This document shows, one piece after another, positions 45,111-55,340 of a stretch of 64,000 nucleotides of DNA. Position 1 is the first letter of the stretch. The number at the start of each line of letters is the position of its first letter. Under the pieces are notes generated by a model that made no database searches, was not told where the DNA came from, and was given only the letters and a program-made list of their open reading frames with translations. This DNA comes from Flagellimonas amoyensis. GTDB lineage: Bacteria; Bacteroidota; Bacteroidia; Flavobacteriales; Flavobacteriaceae. The stretch is taken from positions 310,001-374,000 of the forward strand of contig NZ_QBUK01000003.1 of assembly GCF_003058265.1 (NCBI RefSeq), given 5' to 3'. A program made the translations under genes and the position numbers.

Positions 45111-48100
45111 ATGCTCCCTCAAAAAACAAGGCATTTGCTATATGCCGTGTTGCTGGTGTTCATATCCATATTTGGTTCCACGGTATTAGCAAAAACAGAC
45201 GTCAAACGAATTTTGACAAAAATAGTATCCACCGTTTCCGCGGAAGATGCCGGGGAAGAAGAGGTGGTTTCCGTTCCAGAGATGCCATCGGCCACAGAAG
45301 TGACCTATGCTCCGGCGAGTGCCAGTATGTTCGCGACCATTATCCAGGGGAGCGACCAACAGGTCATCTGTCCCAACGATGGAAGTACATTGGCCAAATT
45401 CTTCCTTTGTGGAACCAGTGACATCAGGACCTTGAGCCTGAGCCAATCCGGTAGTACTTACCAATGGCAACAGTTGGACCCCAATACCTGTGCCCCGACG
45501 GTAGTGGATAACTGTCCCACCATAAATGGTGCCTGTACGTGGAACACCGTGGGAACAGGAGCTACTTATAATCTTTCGACCGCAGGGGAATTCAGGGTAC
45601 GGGTGAATTCTGGACAGTACTATTATTTTAAATCGACCCTTAACCCCTTGAACCCACAATTGATCAAAGAAGACATAGTTTGTGGAAATCCGGGAAGGGT
45701 GGAGGTGACCAACGTTCCTGCTGGTTATGAATACAGTTTGAACAGTCCTGCCGGACCATATCAGGACACTCCTTATTTCGATATCACTTCACCAGGGACT
45801 TACAGGGTCTATGTGCGTTTGAAAAATGTTTCCGCCAGTGCCTGTGTCTTTCCATCAAATCCTGTGACCGTGAACGACCTTGACATCAATGTGGATGTGA
45901 CCGCCAACGATATTCTATGTAGCGGGGAACTGGGAAGCATTGACATCCAAGTTTCGGGAGTGCCGGGATTTTATACCTATCGTTTGATCAAAAATGGAGT
46001 GACCGTGAATACTTTCGGTCCAAACGGGGCCGATTCCTATACGTTTGCGAACATAAGCCCCGGAACCTATAGTATTCGGGTGGAGACCAACGATTGTTCC
46101 GTGACCATTACGGAAGATGTCAATGGAGATCCCATTGTAATAGGTGGGGGCATAAGTCCTTTGGCCGTATCTGCCACTGCATCGGACAGTTTCGGCTGTG
46201 GTGCCACCTCGGTCGATGTCAATTTGACCACTTCAGGGGGTACGGCCCCCTATCGCTTCAGCGTGGATGGAGCACCTTTTGGGTCAACCTATGCCAGTAC
46301 TGCCAGCTTTTCGGTGACAACGGCAGGGACCTATTCCGTTTTGGTGGAAGATGCCAATGGTTGCCAACGAAGCGCTTCGGTAGATGTTCAGGATATTCCC
46401 CAGCCCATTTTCAATATCACCGAAGAAGATGCCAACTGTGGGGGTGCCAATGATGGAAGGGTCACCGTTAATGTGACCAACGGATTTGGTTACGAGATCG
46501 AATACAGTGTCAACAATGGGACCACCTATCAAATAAGCAATGTGTTCTCCAATTTGGCACCAGGCTCCTACGATGTGGTCCTAAGGTACCAACAGGATTC
46601 CTTTACCTGTACCACAACACCGCAAACCGTTACGGTGGGCACACCGTCCACCATAACTGCATCGGCCACTCCCGATTTTCAACCCACCTGTGGGAATGAA
46701 AATGGGGGGCAGATTACCATTTCAGGTGTTTTAGGGGGGACAGGACCTTATGAATATAGTATCGGTGCAGGTTTTGGGGCCAGTAATGTGTTCCCCAATT
46801 TAGGTGTGGGAACCTATACGCCCATGGTAAGGGATGCCAACGGATGTGTTGAAGCACTTCCGAACATCGTTTTCAGTACGTTGAACAAACCCACAAATCT
46901 GGATTTCAGCATTTCCAGTTTGGATTGTATCACTACCACCGCTTCTTTGGATTTGGTAGTAACTGGTGGAACGGGACCATATACCTACGAAATCATTGCC
47001 CCATCGACAAGTGCCATCAACAATGGCGCCAACAATACCTTTACAGGTTTGGGACTGGGAACCTATACGTTCAGGGTCACTGACAATGAAGGATGTTCTT
47101 ATGAAGAGAATTACGCCATTACCGATATCAGTTCCATTGGTGTACAGGCCCAACAGACTAGGGTGGTGACCTGCGTTGGTGATTCCGACGGGGAAGGTCG
47201 CTTTTTGGTGGATGGCTTCAGCACCAGCTATAGCTACAGTATAGACGGAGGCCCAGTGTTCACAGGTCAGAATGGTAGTATCATTCCCGTAACAGGATTG
47301 ACCGCCGGAAGTTATGTGATTTCCGTGACCGATGAAGGGACCAATTGTACCGACACGGCCACTTTGATCATTGAAGAACCATCAACCGCTTTTGATATTT
47401 CAGGCTTGAACGTAACGGACATGAGCTGTCAAAATGGAAACATTGGAGCGGTCCAGATCAATACCGTAGGAGGATGGGGAGGTAACCGATACACCTTGAT
47501 CCAACCCGATGGTTCCACAAGAGGACCAAAAAGTGGAAGCACGTTCTCCAATCTTTCCTTGGATGGGACCTATCAAGTGATTGTTGCCGATGCCAATGGA
47601 TGTGAGGTCACCGATAGTTTTACCTTGACCCGATTAGATGCGCCTACGCTCACGCTGGACAACGGAGTCTCTGATTTCTGTTACGATAATTTTAATGCCT
47701 CTACCTTGGCGGTTAATGCAGCAGGCGGATTGGCCCCATACCGCTACAGGATCAACGGAGGTCCTTTGGAGGCCAGCAACAGCTTTTCCGGACTTACTCC
47801 CGGAACCTATACCATCGAAGTGGTGGATGCCAACGACTGTCGAGATACGGTCACCGCTACAATTCAGCCTCAGGTGATGGCCAATGCCACCATTATCCAA
47901 GAATTGGATTGTGCAGGACCTCCGGGACAGATTCGTGTAAACATCAGTAATGGATATACCTCCGGGGGCAACTATGATATTTATGAAGTAAGTATCAATG
48001 GTGCGCCTTACACTTCAGATAACAACAACATTACAGGGAACTCGTTTGTGTACAATGTTCCCAACGATGGTTCCATCATCACGGATACAACCTTTCAGTT

Positions 48101-51100
48101 TTTGATTACGGATAGCCGTGGATGTACCACGCAATCGAACATGGTGACCATGTCTCCTCCCGAGACCATAGCCGGGTCTGTGGTGGGTACGGATACGCAA
48201 TGTGGAGACATTTCGAGTGGTATTGTGGAGTTAGTTCCTGACACTACACAAGGTATTCCACCGTATGAATACAGTAATGACAATGGGGCGACATTCAGCA
48301 GCCAAAATATCTTTTCGGGTTATGGACCTGGAACGCACGGAGGGTTTGTCATCCGGGACAGTAGGGGCTGTGTGAGCCCGGCCTATTCCGTCACCATAGG
48401 TGCCAGTGATCCTTTGGATGCTTCCGCAACACCCACCGATGCGATTTGTTCATCGGGAGCGGTCGATGGGGAGATATTGGCATCCATCAGCAATGGGGTT
48501 GCACCTTTCGATTATGTATTGGTGGATGAATTTGGGGGAACAGTGGCATCATCAATAGGAACCACCAGTACTTCGGTGAACTTTACCAATCTACCTAGGG
48601 GCAACTATACCCTGATCACTACCGATGCCCAAGGTTGTGAGGACCGAGATCCGGTAGTGATAGACCAAAACCAATTAGATTTGATTCCTTTGGACCCAGC
48701 CCCGACAGATTGTTTTGATACTTCGTTTCCATATCGAGTCCAAGCCGTTGGCGGAACAGCACCCTACGATTTTAGATTGGTGGGTGACCCTACATGGCAG
48801 GATGGAACAGGTCCTGGAGAAGATATATTTGATGTGACCGGATTGGTGGTTCCAGGAGTGACCTACTTTGTAGAAGTGATGGATGCCAACGGTTGTACCT
48901 ATATTGAAGAAATTGACCCCATTGGTCCAACCAATCCTGTTGCTGTGACCGCCACCTCCTTGGCAGCTTCCTGTAATGTGGCAGGAAGTGGCTCCATTGA
49001 TTTTGAGGTATCTGGAATTTCAGCACCTGGAAACTTTACCGTCAGGGTAGAAAACACCGATACTGGAGCAACAGTTTCGACCCAACCATTTACAGGAGAA
49101 ACCATTCCCTATACTGGAACCCTGACCGGATTGGCTCCTGGAAACTATCAGATTATTGTCACGGACGACTTTACGGGATGTAGCTCAAGTACCTTGGCAT
49201 TCATTGACATCAGTGCTGTTTCCATAGCCATCGACAACTTTGTGGAGGCCACGTGTAATGCTGGTGCCTTGGTGACTGTCAGAGGTTTTGGAAGCACAGG
49301 TCCATACACCTATGCCTATGTGCCTTCGGGAGATCCGGCGCCGACAACATTTGTGCCGGAAACCACTTTTGAGGTTCCTGGGCCTTACCCAACGACATAT
49401 GATTTCTATGCCCAAGATGCCAACGGGTGTACGGCTTTCACCACGCTTGCGGTGACCCAAGAGGCCGGTGTTCCAGACCCTATGATCGATGTGGTGAACC
49501 AATGTACGGCCACAAGCGGGTATCAAATCAATATGGTATCGCCGATCACTTCAGGTCCTGAGCCGGAAAATACATTCCAATACAACATCGGAAGTGGTTA
49601 CCAGACAGGAACTACCTTTATTGTGCCCAACCCTGGCACCTATGTGATCACGGTTCGGGATGGAAACGGGTGTACCAATACCGTTACTGCGGAAGTATTC
49701 GATTTCTTCGCCATTACGGCCGATGCCACCTCTTTCCCTACCTGTAATGCAGGGGATGGAGTCATTACAGTGAACACCACGGGGGGTAGTGGAAATTTTG
49801 AATACCAATTGAGGGATGCCCTCACTTTGACAGATCTTGGACCACCACAGTACACCAACGAATTTACCGGTGTGATGCCTGGGGACTACAACATTCTGGT
49901 AACGGATTTGGATTCCAATACATCCCCATTGTGCTCGGATGAGGCCGAAGTTATTGTCTCCACAGTGGATACCCCGATCATTACCGCCACGAACAGTAGC
50001 CATGTGACCTGTAATGGGGCCGATAATGGTACTATTTCCGTAGAACTTCAACCTGGCACAGATACCGATACACCGATTCAATATATCCTGTACCAAGGTT
50101 CCAGTTCGACCATCGTGGCCGGTCCGCAAGGCTCTCCCGTTTTTGATGACCTTCAACCAGGCACCTATCAGGCCGAAGTGGTTTCCGATAGGGGATGTGC
50201 AAATAGATCAGGAGACATCATCATTGGTGAACCATCCCTATTGATGGCCAATGCAATACATACCGAATTTAGCTGTAACCCATCCAGCAATCAGTTCAGT
50301 ACGGCGACCATGACCATTTATACCGATACCAATGGTGATGGAACTGGAACAGCAACTGGAACAGGTCCTTATACCTACAGCATGAACGATGGTACGCCAC
50401 AGTTTGATGGCACCAATTTCCAGACCAGCAATACTTTTGAAGTGATCGATAATGGTACCAATCAGACCATTACCCTCACTGCCCGTGACTATAATGGATG
50501 CGAGGAAACATCAACCATAACCATCAACAGCCCAACAGACATCACTTTTAGTTATAATGTGAACCCTATCACTTGTGATGCTTCGGGAACGGGGGTAAGC
50601 CCAGGTTCCATTGATATCATCATCAACGAAGGACCAGGGGATTACCAAGTCGAAATTCTACCGTTGCTTTCCGAACCAGCAAGAAGTTCTGGAGGCAGTG
50701 ATCGTGTAACCTGGGATATTGCCACTCCCGGTGATTATATTTTCGCCGTGACCGATGTGGGCAGTGGTGGATGTACGTATTTGACCACGACCATCAACAT
50801 GCCCGAATACAATACCATCGAGGCCCTGATCGCCGAGGTGGAACCCGTGACCTGTTTTGATGGAAGAGATGGTTCCATAAGTTTGCAGATCAGCAACTAT
50901 AATGGCGTGTACAATTATGAAGTGTTCACTCGTGATAATGCAGGAGTGGAAACCACTACAGGGGTAACTGGGACTTTTGATACCAATGCCCCGATCAATA
51001 CTCCCGAGATCATCGAAAATTTACCTGCAGGCAACCTGATTGTCCGTATCGAGGCCGTGGATTCGCCCTATTGCGATACCGTGAGCAATGTGACCACAGT

Positions 51101-53417
51101 GCGCTCTCCTGATAGGGAACTGACCGTTGATTTATTGCAAACCTCCCCGGTGACCTGTAATGTGCCCGGTTTGGGTGAAATCACAGCCACTGGCGATGGT
51201 GGATGGGGAACTTACCAATATCAGTTGGTGGCATCCGATGGAACCATTTTGGTGGATTATCCCAATACCAATCCAGTATTTGAAAATCTATCTACAGATA
51301 CATATACGGTAAATATCAGAGATGTGAGAGGTTGTGAGAGATTCAATACCATCAATTTGCCATTGCCTGTGGAAATCACGGCAGACATTCGTGTGGTGAG
51401 CCCATTGGCCTGTAACAACGATAATGATGGGGTCATCGAGGCTTTTGCGGTTTCGGGAGGCCAAGGACCAGGAAATTACCTATACCAATTGAACCGCATC
51501 ACTGACGGTACCAATAGTGGACTCCAGACCACCCCAACCTTTGCCAACCTATCGGCGGGAGATTATACCATCACCATTTTTGACGGATGGAACTGTAGTG
51601 CCCTCACCGATGTGATCACCATTGCCGATCCAGAAATCGTGGTGGCCGAATTGGTGGAGTTGCAACCTCCGGGTTGTGGGGATTTGGGTAGAATGGAATT
51701 AACGGTCACCAATCCTGAGCCCTTGGTCGAGTATTTCTATCGTAAATCAGGTACTTCTGACCCATTTACCCCTTTTGGGGCGGGAATGACCAGTGTAGAG
51801 ATCACAGTGGACATTACTATGGATGCAGGACCTTTCCAGTTTGATGTGCAGAATTCCAATGGCTGTCCTTCAGAGAAATCGAACCAGATCTCCTTGGATC
51901 CAGCGGCACCTTTGGTGGTTTCCTTGGACCTTACCAATGCAACGATCAATTGTGCAGGGGAGTCAACCGCTATCATTCGCTCGGAAGCCTTCGGGGGTAT
52001 TGGAAGTTATACGTACACCTTGGTGAACACGAATACCTTGCCTGTAATGCCAGCCAATATTGTCCGTCCATCACAAAACTCAGGAATCTTTAGGGACCTG
52101 GATGTTGGCACCTACTACGTGTATGCCCAAAGTGGTGGATGTGAAGCCATGTCGGACCCTATCGTCATCGAACCTAAACCACCATTGGTATTGGAATATC
52201 TGGAAGCAGTGCCCGTCATGTGTGCCGGAGATACCAACGGACAGATCATCATCGAGGCCAGTGGAGGTACAGGAAGGATCAGGTACTCCATTTCAGATAC
52301 ATTGAGCGAGTTCTTTGAAGGGGATGACCCGGACAATCCAAACCGAAAAACTTTCAACGATCTTAGCCCTAGGACCTATGACATCATAATTCAGGACGAT
52401 CTAGGATGTACCATAACCCGAACACTGGAAATCACCCAGCCTACGGAACTTGTCGCCGCAGTGGTTTCTACGACTCCAGAGGTATGTATGGGGGATGGTG
52501 ATGGTACCTTGACCTTGGGAGTTTCTGGAGGAACGGCACCCTATTACACCAGTATAAATTCTGTGGACGATGCTGATTTTGTCCAAAATGATACCATGTT
52601 CTTTGATCATCTTCAGGGAGGGGAAACCTATGCCATCTTTATTAGGGATGCGAATGGTTGCCAGACCAACGTGATAGCAGAAATTGGCATTGGAATAAAC
52701 ATTATTGCTGAACCCATAGTGGAATATGGTTGTGAGGGAATATTCCCGAACAGTACGGCCACTGTCAGTATTGCAGACAGTTCACAGCTTTCCGACCTTT
52801 TGTTTTCATTGGATGTGGATGATATTCAACTGGCCACGAACCAAAGGACCTTTGGGGACCTGCCACCAGGTGAACACACGGTATATATTTACCACGCCAA
52901 CGGTTGTGTGACCTTTGTGGAATTTGAAATTGATGCCTACGAGCCACTTACGCTGGAAGCCATGAAAACTGGCCCAAATGAGGTCACGGCCATTGCTACA
53001 GGCGGATTTGGGGGATATGAATATTTCTTCCAAGGGGAGTCCTATGGGGATATCAACACCTTCAACATCAATGTGGATTCAAACATCAACATCATGGTCC
53101 GGGACAGTAATGGTTGTGTGGCCAATCTGGTGCTGCCGTTCAATTTTGAGGGAATGCCCGAAATGCCGCCGTTCTTTACCCCGGATGGTGATAACCTGAA
53201 CGATTACTGGTATCCAGGGAACCGTGAGTTTTTCCCCAATATCGATGTCATTATTTATGATCGATATGGTAGGGTAGTGGCCCGATTGGACCAGGTCAAA
53301 AAATGGGATGGGACCTATGAGGGCAAACCGCTGCCCACTGGTGACTACTGGTATGTGGTGAATGCAAACGATAGGGAAAAGCAACGATTTGTAGGTCACT
53401 TTACACTATACAGATAG
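45111..53417 (+). CDS. Giant SprB-like repeat adhesin with T9SS type-B sorting domain
   Basis: A 2,768-residue secreted protein. Signal peptide 1-27 ends TVLAK. From about residue 180 to 2,650 I count about 28 degenerate repeats of 75-100 residues. Each has a Cys near the start, then GxGxIxV, a GGTGPYxYxI core, LxPGxYxIxVxDxNGC and often a second Cys: the SprB-repeat pattern of F. johnsoniae gliding adhesins. The last 85 residues (FFTPDGDNLNDYWYP, IIYDRYGRVVARLD, WDGTYEGKPLPTGDYWYVV) are the gliding-associated C-terminal (type B) T9SS signal. It is probably a cell-surface filament moved by the Gld/Spr machinery, or an adhesin. It stands alone. Confidence 0.93.
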   Translation: MLPQKTRHLLYAVLLVFISIFGSTVLAKTDVKRILTKIVSTVSAEDAGEEEVVSVPEMPSATEVTYAPASASMFATIIQGSDQQVICPNDGSTLAKFFLCGTSDIRTLSLSQSGSTYQWQQLDPNTCAPTVVDNCPTINGACTWNTVGTGATYNLSTAGEFRVRVNSGQYYYFKSTLNPLNPQLIKEDIVCGNPGRVEVTNVPAGYEYSLNSPAGPYQDTPYFDITSPGTYRVYVRLKNVSASACVFPSNPVTVNDLDINVDVTANDILCSGELGSIDIQVSGVPGFYTYRLIKNGVTVNTFGPNGADSYTFANISPGTYSIRVETNDCSVTITEDVNGDPIVIGGGISPLAVSATASDSFGCGATSVDVNLTTSGGTAPYRFSVDGAPFGSTYASTASFSVTTAGTYSVLVEDANGCQRSASVDVQDIPQPIFNITEEDANCGGANDGRVTVNVTNGFGYEIEYSVNNGTTYQISNVFSNLAPGSYDVVLRYQQDSFTCTTTPQTVTVGTPSTITASATPDFQPTCGNENGGQITISGVLGGTGPYEYSIGAGFGASNVFPNLGVGTYTPMVRDANGCVEALPNIVFSTLNKPTNLDFSISSLDCITTTASLDLVVTGGTGPYTYEIIAPSTSAINNGANNTFTGLGLGTYTFRVTDNEGCSYEENYAITDISSIGVQAQQTRVVTCVGDSDGEGRFLVDGFSTSYSYSIDGGPVFTGQNGSIIPVTGLTAGSYVISVTDEGTNCTDTATLIIEEPSTAFDISGLNVTDMSCQNGNIGAVQINTVGGWGGNRYTLIQPDGSTRGPKSGSTFSNLSLDGTYQVIVADANGCEVTDSFTLTRLDAPTLTLDNGVSDFCYDNFNASTLAVNAAGGLAPYRYRINGGPLEASNSFSGLTPGTYTIEVVDANDCRDTVTATIQPQVMANATIIQELDCAGPPGQIRVNISNGYTSGGNYDIYEVSINGAPYTSDNNNITGNSFVYNVPNDGSIITDTTFQFLITDSRGCTTQSNMVTMSPPETIAGSVVGTDTQCGDISSGIVELVPDTTQGIPPYEYSNDNGATFSSQNIFSGYGPGTHGGFVIRDSRGCVSPAYSVTIGASDPLDASATPTDAICSSGAVDGEILASISNGVAPFDYVLVDEFGGTVASSIGTTSTSVNFTNLPRGNYTLITTDAQGCEDRDPVVIDQNQLDLIPLDPAPTDCFDTSFPYRVQAVGGTAPYDFRLVGDPTWQDGTGPGEDIFDVTGLVVPGVTYFVEVMDANGCTYIEEIDPIGPTNPVAVTATSLAASCNVAGSGSIDFEVSGISAPGNFTVRVENTDTGATVSTQPFTGETIPYTGTLTGLAPGNYQIIVTDDFTGCSSSTLAFIDISAVSIAIDNFVEATCNAGALVTVRGFGSTGPYTYAYVPSGDPAPTTFVPETTFEVPGPYPTTYDFYAQDANGCTAFTTLAVTQEAGVPDPMIDVVNQCTATSGYQINMVSPITSGPEPENTFQYNIGSGYQTGTTFIVPNPGTYVITVRDGNGCTNTVTAEVFDFFAITADATSFPTCNAGDGVITVNTTGGSGNFEYQLRDALTLTDLGPPQYTNEFTGVMPGDYNILVTDLDSNTSPLCSDEAEVIVSTVDTPIITATNSSHVTCNGADNGTISVELQPGTDTDTPIQYILYQGSSSTIVAGPQGSPVFDDLQPGTYQAEVVSDRGCANRSGDIIIGEPSLLMANAIHTEFSCNPSSNQFSTATMTIYTDTNGDGTGTATGTGPYTYSMNDGTPQFDGTNFQTSNTFEVIDNGTNQTITLTARDYNGCEETSTITINSPTDITFSYNVNPITCDASGTGVSPGSIDIIINEGPGDYQVEILPLLSEPARSSGGSDRVTWDIATPGDYIFAVTDVGSGGCTYLTTTINMPEYNTIEALIAEVEPVTCFDGRDGSISLQISNYNGVYNYEVFTRDNAGVETTTGVTGTFDTNAPINTPEIIENLPAGNLIVRIEAVDSPYCDTVSNVTTVRSPDRELTVDLLQTSPVTCNVPGLGEITATGDGGWGTYQYQLVASDGTILVDYPNTNPVFENLSTDTYTVNIRDVRGCERFNTINLPLPVEITADIRVVSPLACNNDNDGVIEAFAVSGGQGPGNYLYQLNRITDGTNSGLQTTPTFANLSAGDYTITIFDGWNCSALTDVITIADPEIVVAELVELQPPGCGDLGRMELTVTNPEPLVEYFYRKSGTSDPFTPFGAGMTSVEITVDITMDAGPFQFDVQNSNGCPSEKSNQISLDPAAPLVVSLDLTNATINCAGESTAIIRSEAFGGIGSYTYTLVNTNTLPVMPANIVRPSQNSGIFRDLDVGTYYVYAQSGGCEAMSDPIVIEPKPPLVLEYLEAVPVMCAGDTNGQIIIEASGGTGRIRYSISDTLSEFFEGDDPDNPNRKTFNDLSPRTYDIIIQDDLGCTITRTLEITQPTELVAAVVSTTPEVCMGDGDGTLTLGVSGGTAPYYTSINSVDDADFVQNDTMFFDHLQGGETYAIFIRDANGCQTNVIAEIGIGINIIAEPIVEYGCEGIFPNSTATVSIADSSQLSDLLFSLDVDDIQLATNQRTFGDLPPGEHTVYIYHANGCVTFVEFEIDAYEPLTLEAMKTGPNEVTAIATGGFGGYEYFFQGESYGDINTFNINVDSNINIMVRDSNGCVANLVLPFNFEGMPEMPPFFTPDGDNLNDYWYPGNREFFPNIDVIIYDRYGRVVARLDQVKKWDGTYEGKPLPTGDYWYVVNANDREKQRFVGHFTLYR

Positions 53418-53544
53418 AAGGATTTATTTTATAAATCATTGACACTAAGACTGAAGCGTATTTTGGTGTCAAGAGAGGAGCGTCTATTTTGCATTCAAGA
53501 GCAAAAGTTTTGTAGGGGCTGGGGCAAAATATCATCAAAATTTA

Positions 53545-53552
53545 TATTTTTG
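53545..53552 (+). promoter_or_regulatory. Putative -7 box ahead of tRNA-Pro
   Basis: TATTTTTG at 53545-53552, preceded by TTA and followed by CAGTCCGATTT. It stands 11 nt before the partial copy of the tRNA 5' end (53564) and 133 nt before the intact tRNA. Confidence 0.45.
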
Positions 53553-53563
53553 CAGTCCGATTT

Positions 53564-53685
53564 CGGGATGTGGCCCTTCGGCCATGCTCAGGATTGACTC
53601 CGTCTGGCACCCAGACTGCTTAAAGCAGTGGACGTTTTGAAAATTGGGTATTGTTTATTGAAAATTGTTGACCGAAGGTCAAATA
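53564..53685. repeat. 122-bp segment bounded by a direct repeat of the tRNA-Pro 5' end
   Basis: CGGGATGTGGC at 53564-53574 exactly repeats the first 11 nt of the tRNA (53686-53696). The segment between contains several small palindromes: GGCC-CTTC-GGCC (53572-53583), ACTGCTT-A-AAGCAGT near 53616-53630, and TTGACC-GAA-GGTCAA (53668-53682). It separates the tRNA from its likely promoter and looks like a small inserted element with target duplication, or a recombination scar. Confidence 0.55.
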
Positions 53686-53759
53686 CGGGATGTGGCGCAG
53701 TCTGGTAGCGTACACGCATGGGGTGCGTGTGGTCGCTGGTTCGAATCCAGTCATCCCGA
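53686..53759 (+). tRNA. tRNA-Pro (anticodon GGG)
   Basis: A 74-nt cloverleaf: acceptor arms CGGGATG and CATCCCG (discriminator A at 53759), D-arm with TCTGGTAGCGTA, anticodon stem CACGC/GCGTG around the loop ATGGGGT giving GGG, and T-arm CTGGTTCGAATCCAG. CCA is not encoded (the next bases are CGA). The integrase gene lies 222 bp downstream, pointing away, so the tRNA 3' end is the probable attachment site of the island. Confidence 0.92.
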
Positions 53760-53802
53760 CGAACCATGGTTTTATGACACTAAGTAAAACCTTAATTAAT
53801 TG

Positions 53803-53836
53803 AAAACCAGAAAATTAATTTTTTCTGGTTTTTTTT
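53803..53836 (+). terminator. Intrinsic terminator after tRNA-Pro
   Basis: Arms AAAACCAGAAAA (53803-53814) and TTTTCTGGTTTT (53821-53832) with a 6-nt loop and a following T-run to 53836. Confidence 0.8.
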
Positions 53837-53981
53837 ATTTCCATCTGAAACCATCGGTGAGGATGTCCTATAGAGTGTCCTATTTTTGTCGGGAAAAATT
53901 CCCTAAATTGTACTTCCATTATTGATTTTTCGTGTGATTTGACTTTCGCTTCAACCAATGTTTCACTTAAAGCGAGAACAC

Positions 53982-55256
53982 ATGAATACCTCTAACTCCT
54001 TCAGTATCAGTTTTTGGCTGAAAAAATCAGGAAGAAAAAAAGATGGACGGTTTCCAATTTATGTCCGGATCAGATGTAAAGGAAAAAATGCAGATCTCAG
54101 TGTCCATAGATCAACTTTTGAAGAACGATGGTGTCCTATTTTGGGAAAAATGGACCATAGGGCCAGTGAATCCGTTGTTGTAAACAAATATCTGGACGAC
54201 GTCCGTGCAAAGTTGCTGGAATGCCATCGGCAACTTAGTGCCGAGAGTAACTTTATAACGGCACAATCCATCAAGCTTCGATATCTGGGAAAGGACAAGG
54301 TGATGCTCACCCTATTGGACCTTTTGGAGTACAACCGAACCTATGAGTTGCCCAAACTGGCCAAAGGGACGGTCAAGAACTATTCCTCCACAGAGACCTA
54401 CCTGAAACGCTTCATTGCCAAAAAATATCGGGTACCCGATATTGGGCTGGCCTCGATAGACTATGCCTTTTTGATCGAGTTTGAAAACTTCCTGCGGAAC
54501 TGCGAACCCATCAAATCGTTCCAGACATTGAACAACAACGGTATCATGAAACATATGCTGCGGTTCAAGAAATTGGTGACCATGGCCTATAAATTTGATT
54601 GTATCCCCAAGAATCCCTTCAATCTGTATAAAGTGAAAATGGAGGATTATGACAGTGCTTTCTTGGAAGAGGAGGAAATTCTGGCGCTGGACCAATTGGA
54701 ATTCGAGGAAAAGGGCATGGAACTGGTCCGGGATATTTTCCTTTTTGCCTGTTATACCGGACTCAGCTACATAGAGATCAAACTTCTCAATCCCAATGGT
54801 ATCGTATCCGGCATCGACGGGGAACTCTGGATCGATGTAAAACGCCAAAAGACCAAGACCGAAGTGAAGGTTCCCCTATTGCCCAAAGCCAAGAAAATCT
54901 TGGAGAAGTATGTGGATTTTCCCAAAAATGAAAATACCGTTCTTCCAGTGTATTCCAATCAAAAGGTGAACCAATACCTAAAGATCATTGCACAAAGGGC
55001 AAATATTGATAAGCACCTAACCTTCCATGTGGCCAGACATACCTTTGCAACGACAATCACCTTAATGAACGACGTGCCCATTGAGACCGTTTCCAAACTC
55101 CTCGGGCATACCAAGCTTTCAACGACCCAAAAGTATGCTAGGGTCGTGGAAAAGAAAATCAGCAAGGACATGGCCCAGTTGAAGGAGAAATTGGGAAGCG
55201 GGCAAAGTAAAGCGAACGACAATTCGGAATATCCGACCCTAAAGATTATCAGGTAA
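53982..55256 (+). CDS. Tyrosine-type site-specific integrase (IntDOT-like)
   Basis: A 424-residue recombinase with an arm-binding start (SISFWLKKSGRKKDG), a SAM-like core-binding domain (about 105-210) and a catalytic domain. Catalytic residues are His349-x-x-Arg352 (FHVARHTFATT), His376 (LLGHTKLS) and the nucleophile Tyr385; lysines at 290-294 lie in the beta-hairpin. The first conserved arginine of the family is replaced by Ser262 in CYTGLSYIE, as in the Bacteroides CTnDOT integrase. I start at 53982 (MNTSNSF); a Met at 53958 is eight codons earlier. It lies just downstream of tRNA-Pro and marks the left end of an integrated island. Confidence 0.92.
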   Translation: MNTSNSFSISFWLKKSGRKKDGRFPIYVRIRCKGKNADLSVHRSTFEERWCPILGKMDHRASESVVVNKYLDDVRAKLLECHRQLSAESNFITAQSIKLRYLGKDKVMLTLLDLLEYNRTYELPKLAKGTVKNYSSTETYLKRFIAKKYRVPDIGLASIDYAFLIEFENFLRNCEPIKSFQTLNNNGIMKHMLRFKKLVTMAYKFDCIPKNPFNLYKVKMEDYDSAFLEEEEILALDQLEFEEKGMELVRDIFLFACYTGLSYIEIKLLNPNGIVSGIDGELWIDVKRQKTKTEVKVPLLPKAKKILEKYVDFPKNENTVLPVYSNQKVNQYLKIIAQRANIDKHLTFHVARHTFATTITLMNDVPIETVSKLLGHTKLSTTQKYARVVEKKISKDMAQLKEKLGSGQSKANDNSEYPTLKIIR

Positions 55257-55294
55257 TGTGACCCAGGGCTTGATATTGTTCTTTTGCCACCCAT

Positions 55295-55318
55295 TTATTT
55301 TAGAGTTTGCTAAAATAA
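55295..55318. promoter_or_regulatory. Candidate ArsR-type operator (mer cassette)
   Basis: A perfect inverted repeat TTATTTTAG (55295-55303) / CTAAAATAA (55310-55318) with a 6-nt centre, ending 22 bp before the ArsR-type gene. Size and place fit an ArsR/SmtB dimer site for autorepression. Confidence 0.6.
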
Positions 55319-55340
55319 TAAATTACTGTAACTTCGTAGT

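Noticed and set aside
53439-53472. TTGACAC/GTGTCAA hairpin after the giant adhesin gene as a terminator
   Set aside because: Only 7-bp arms with a 20-nt loop and no T-run; too weak to call.
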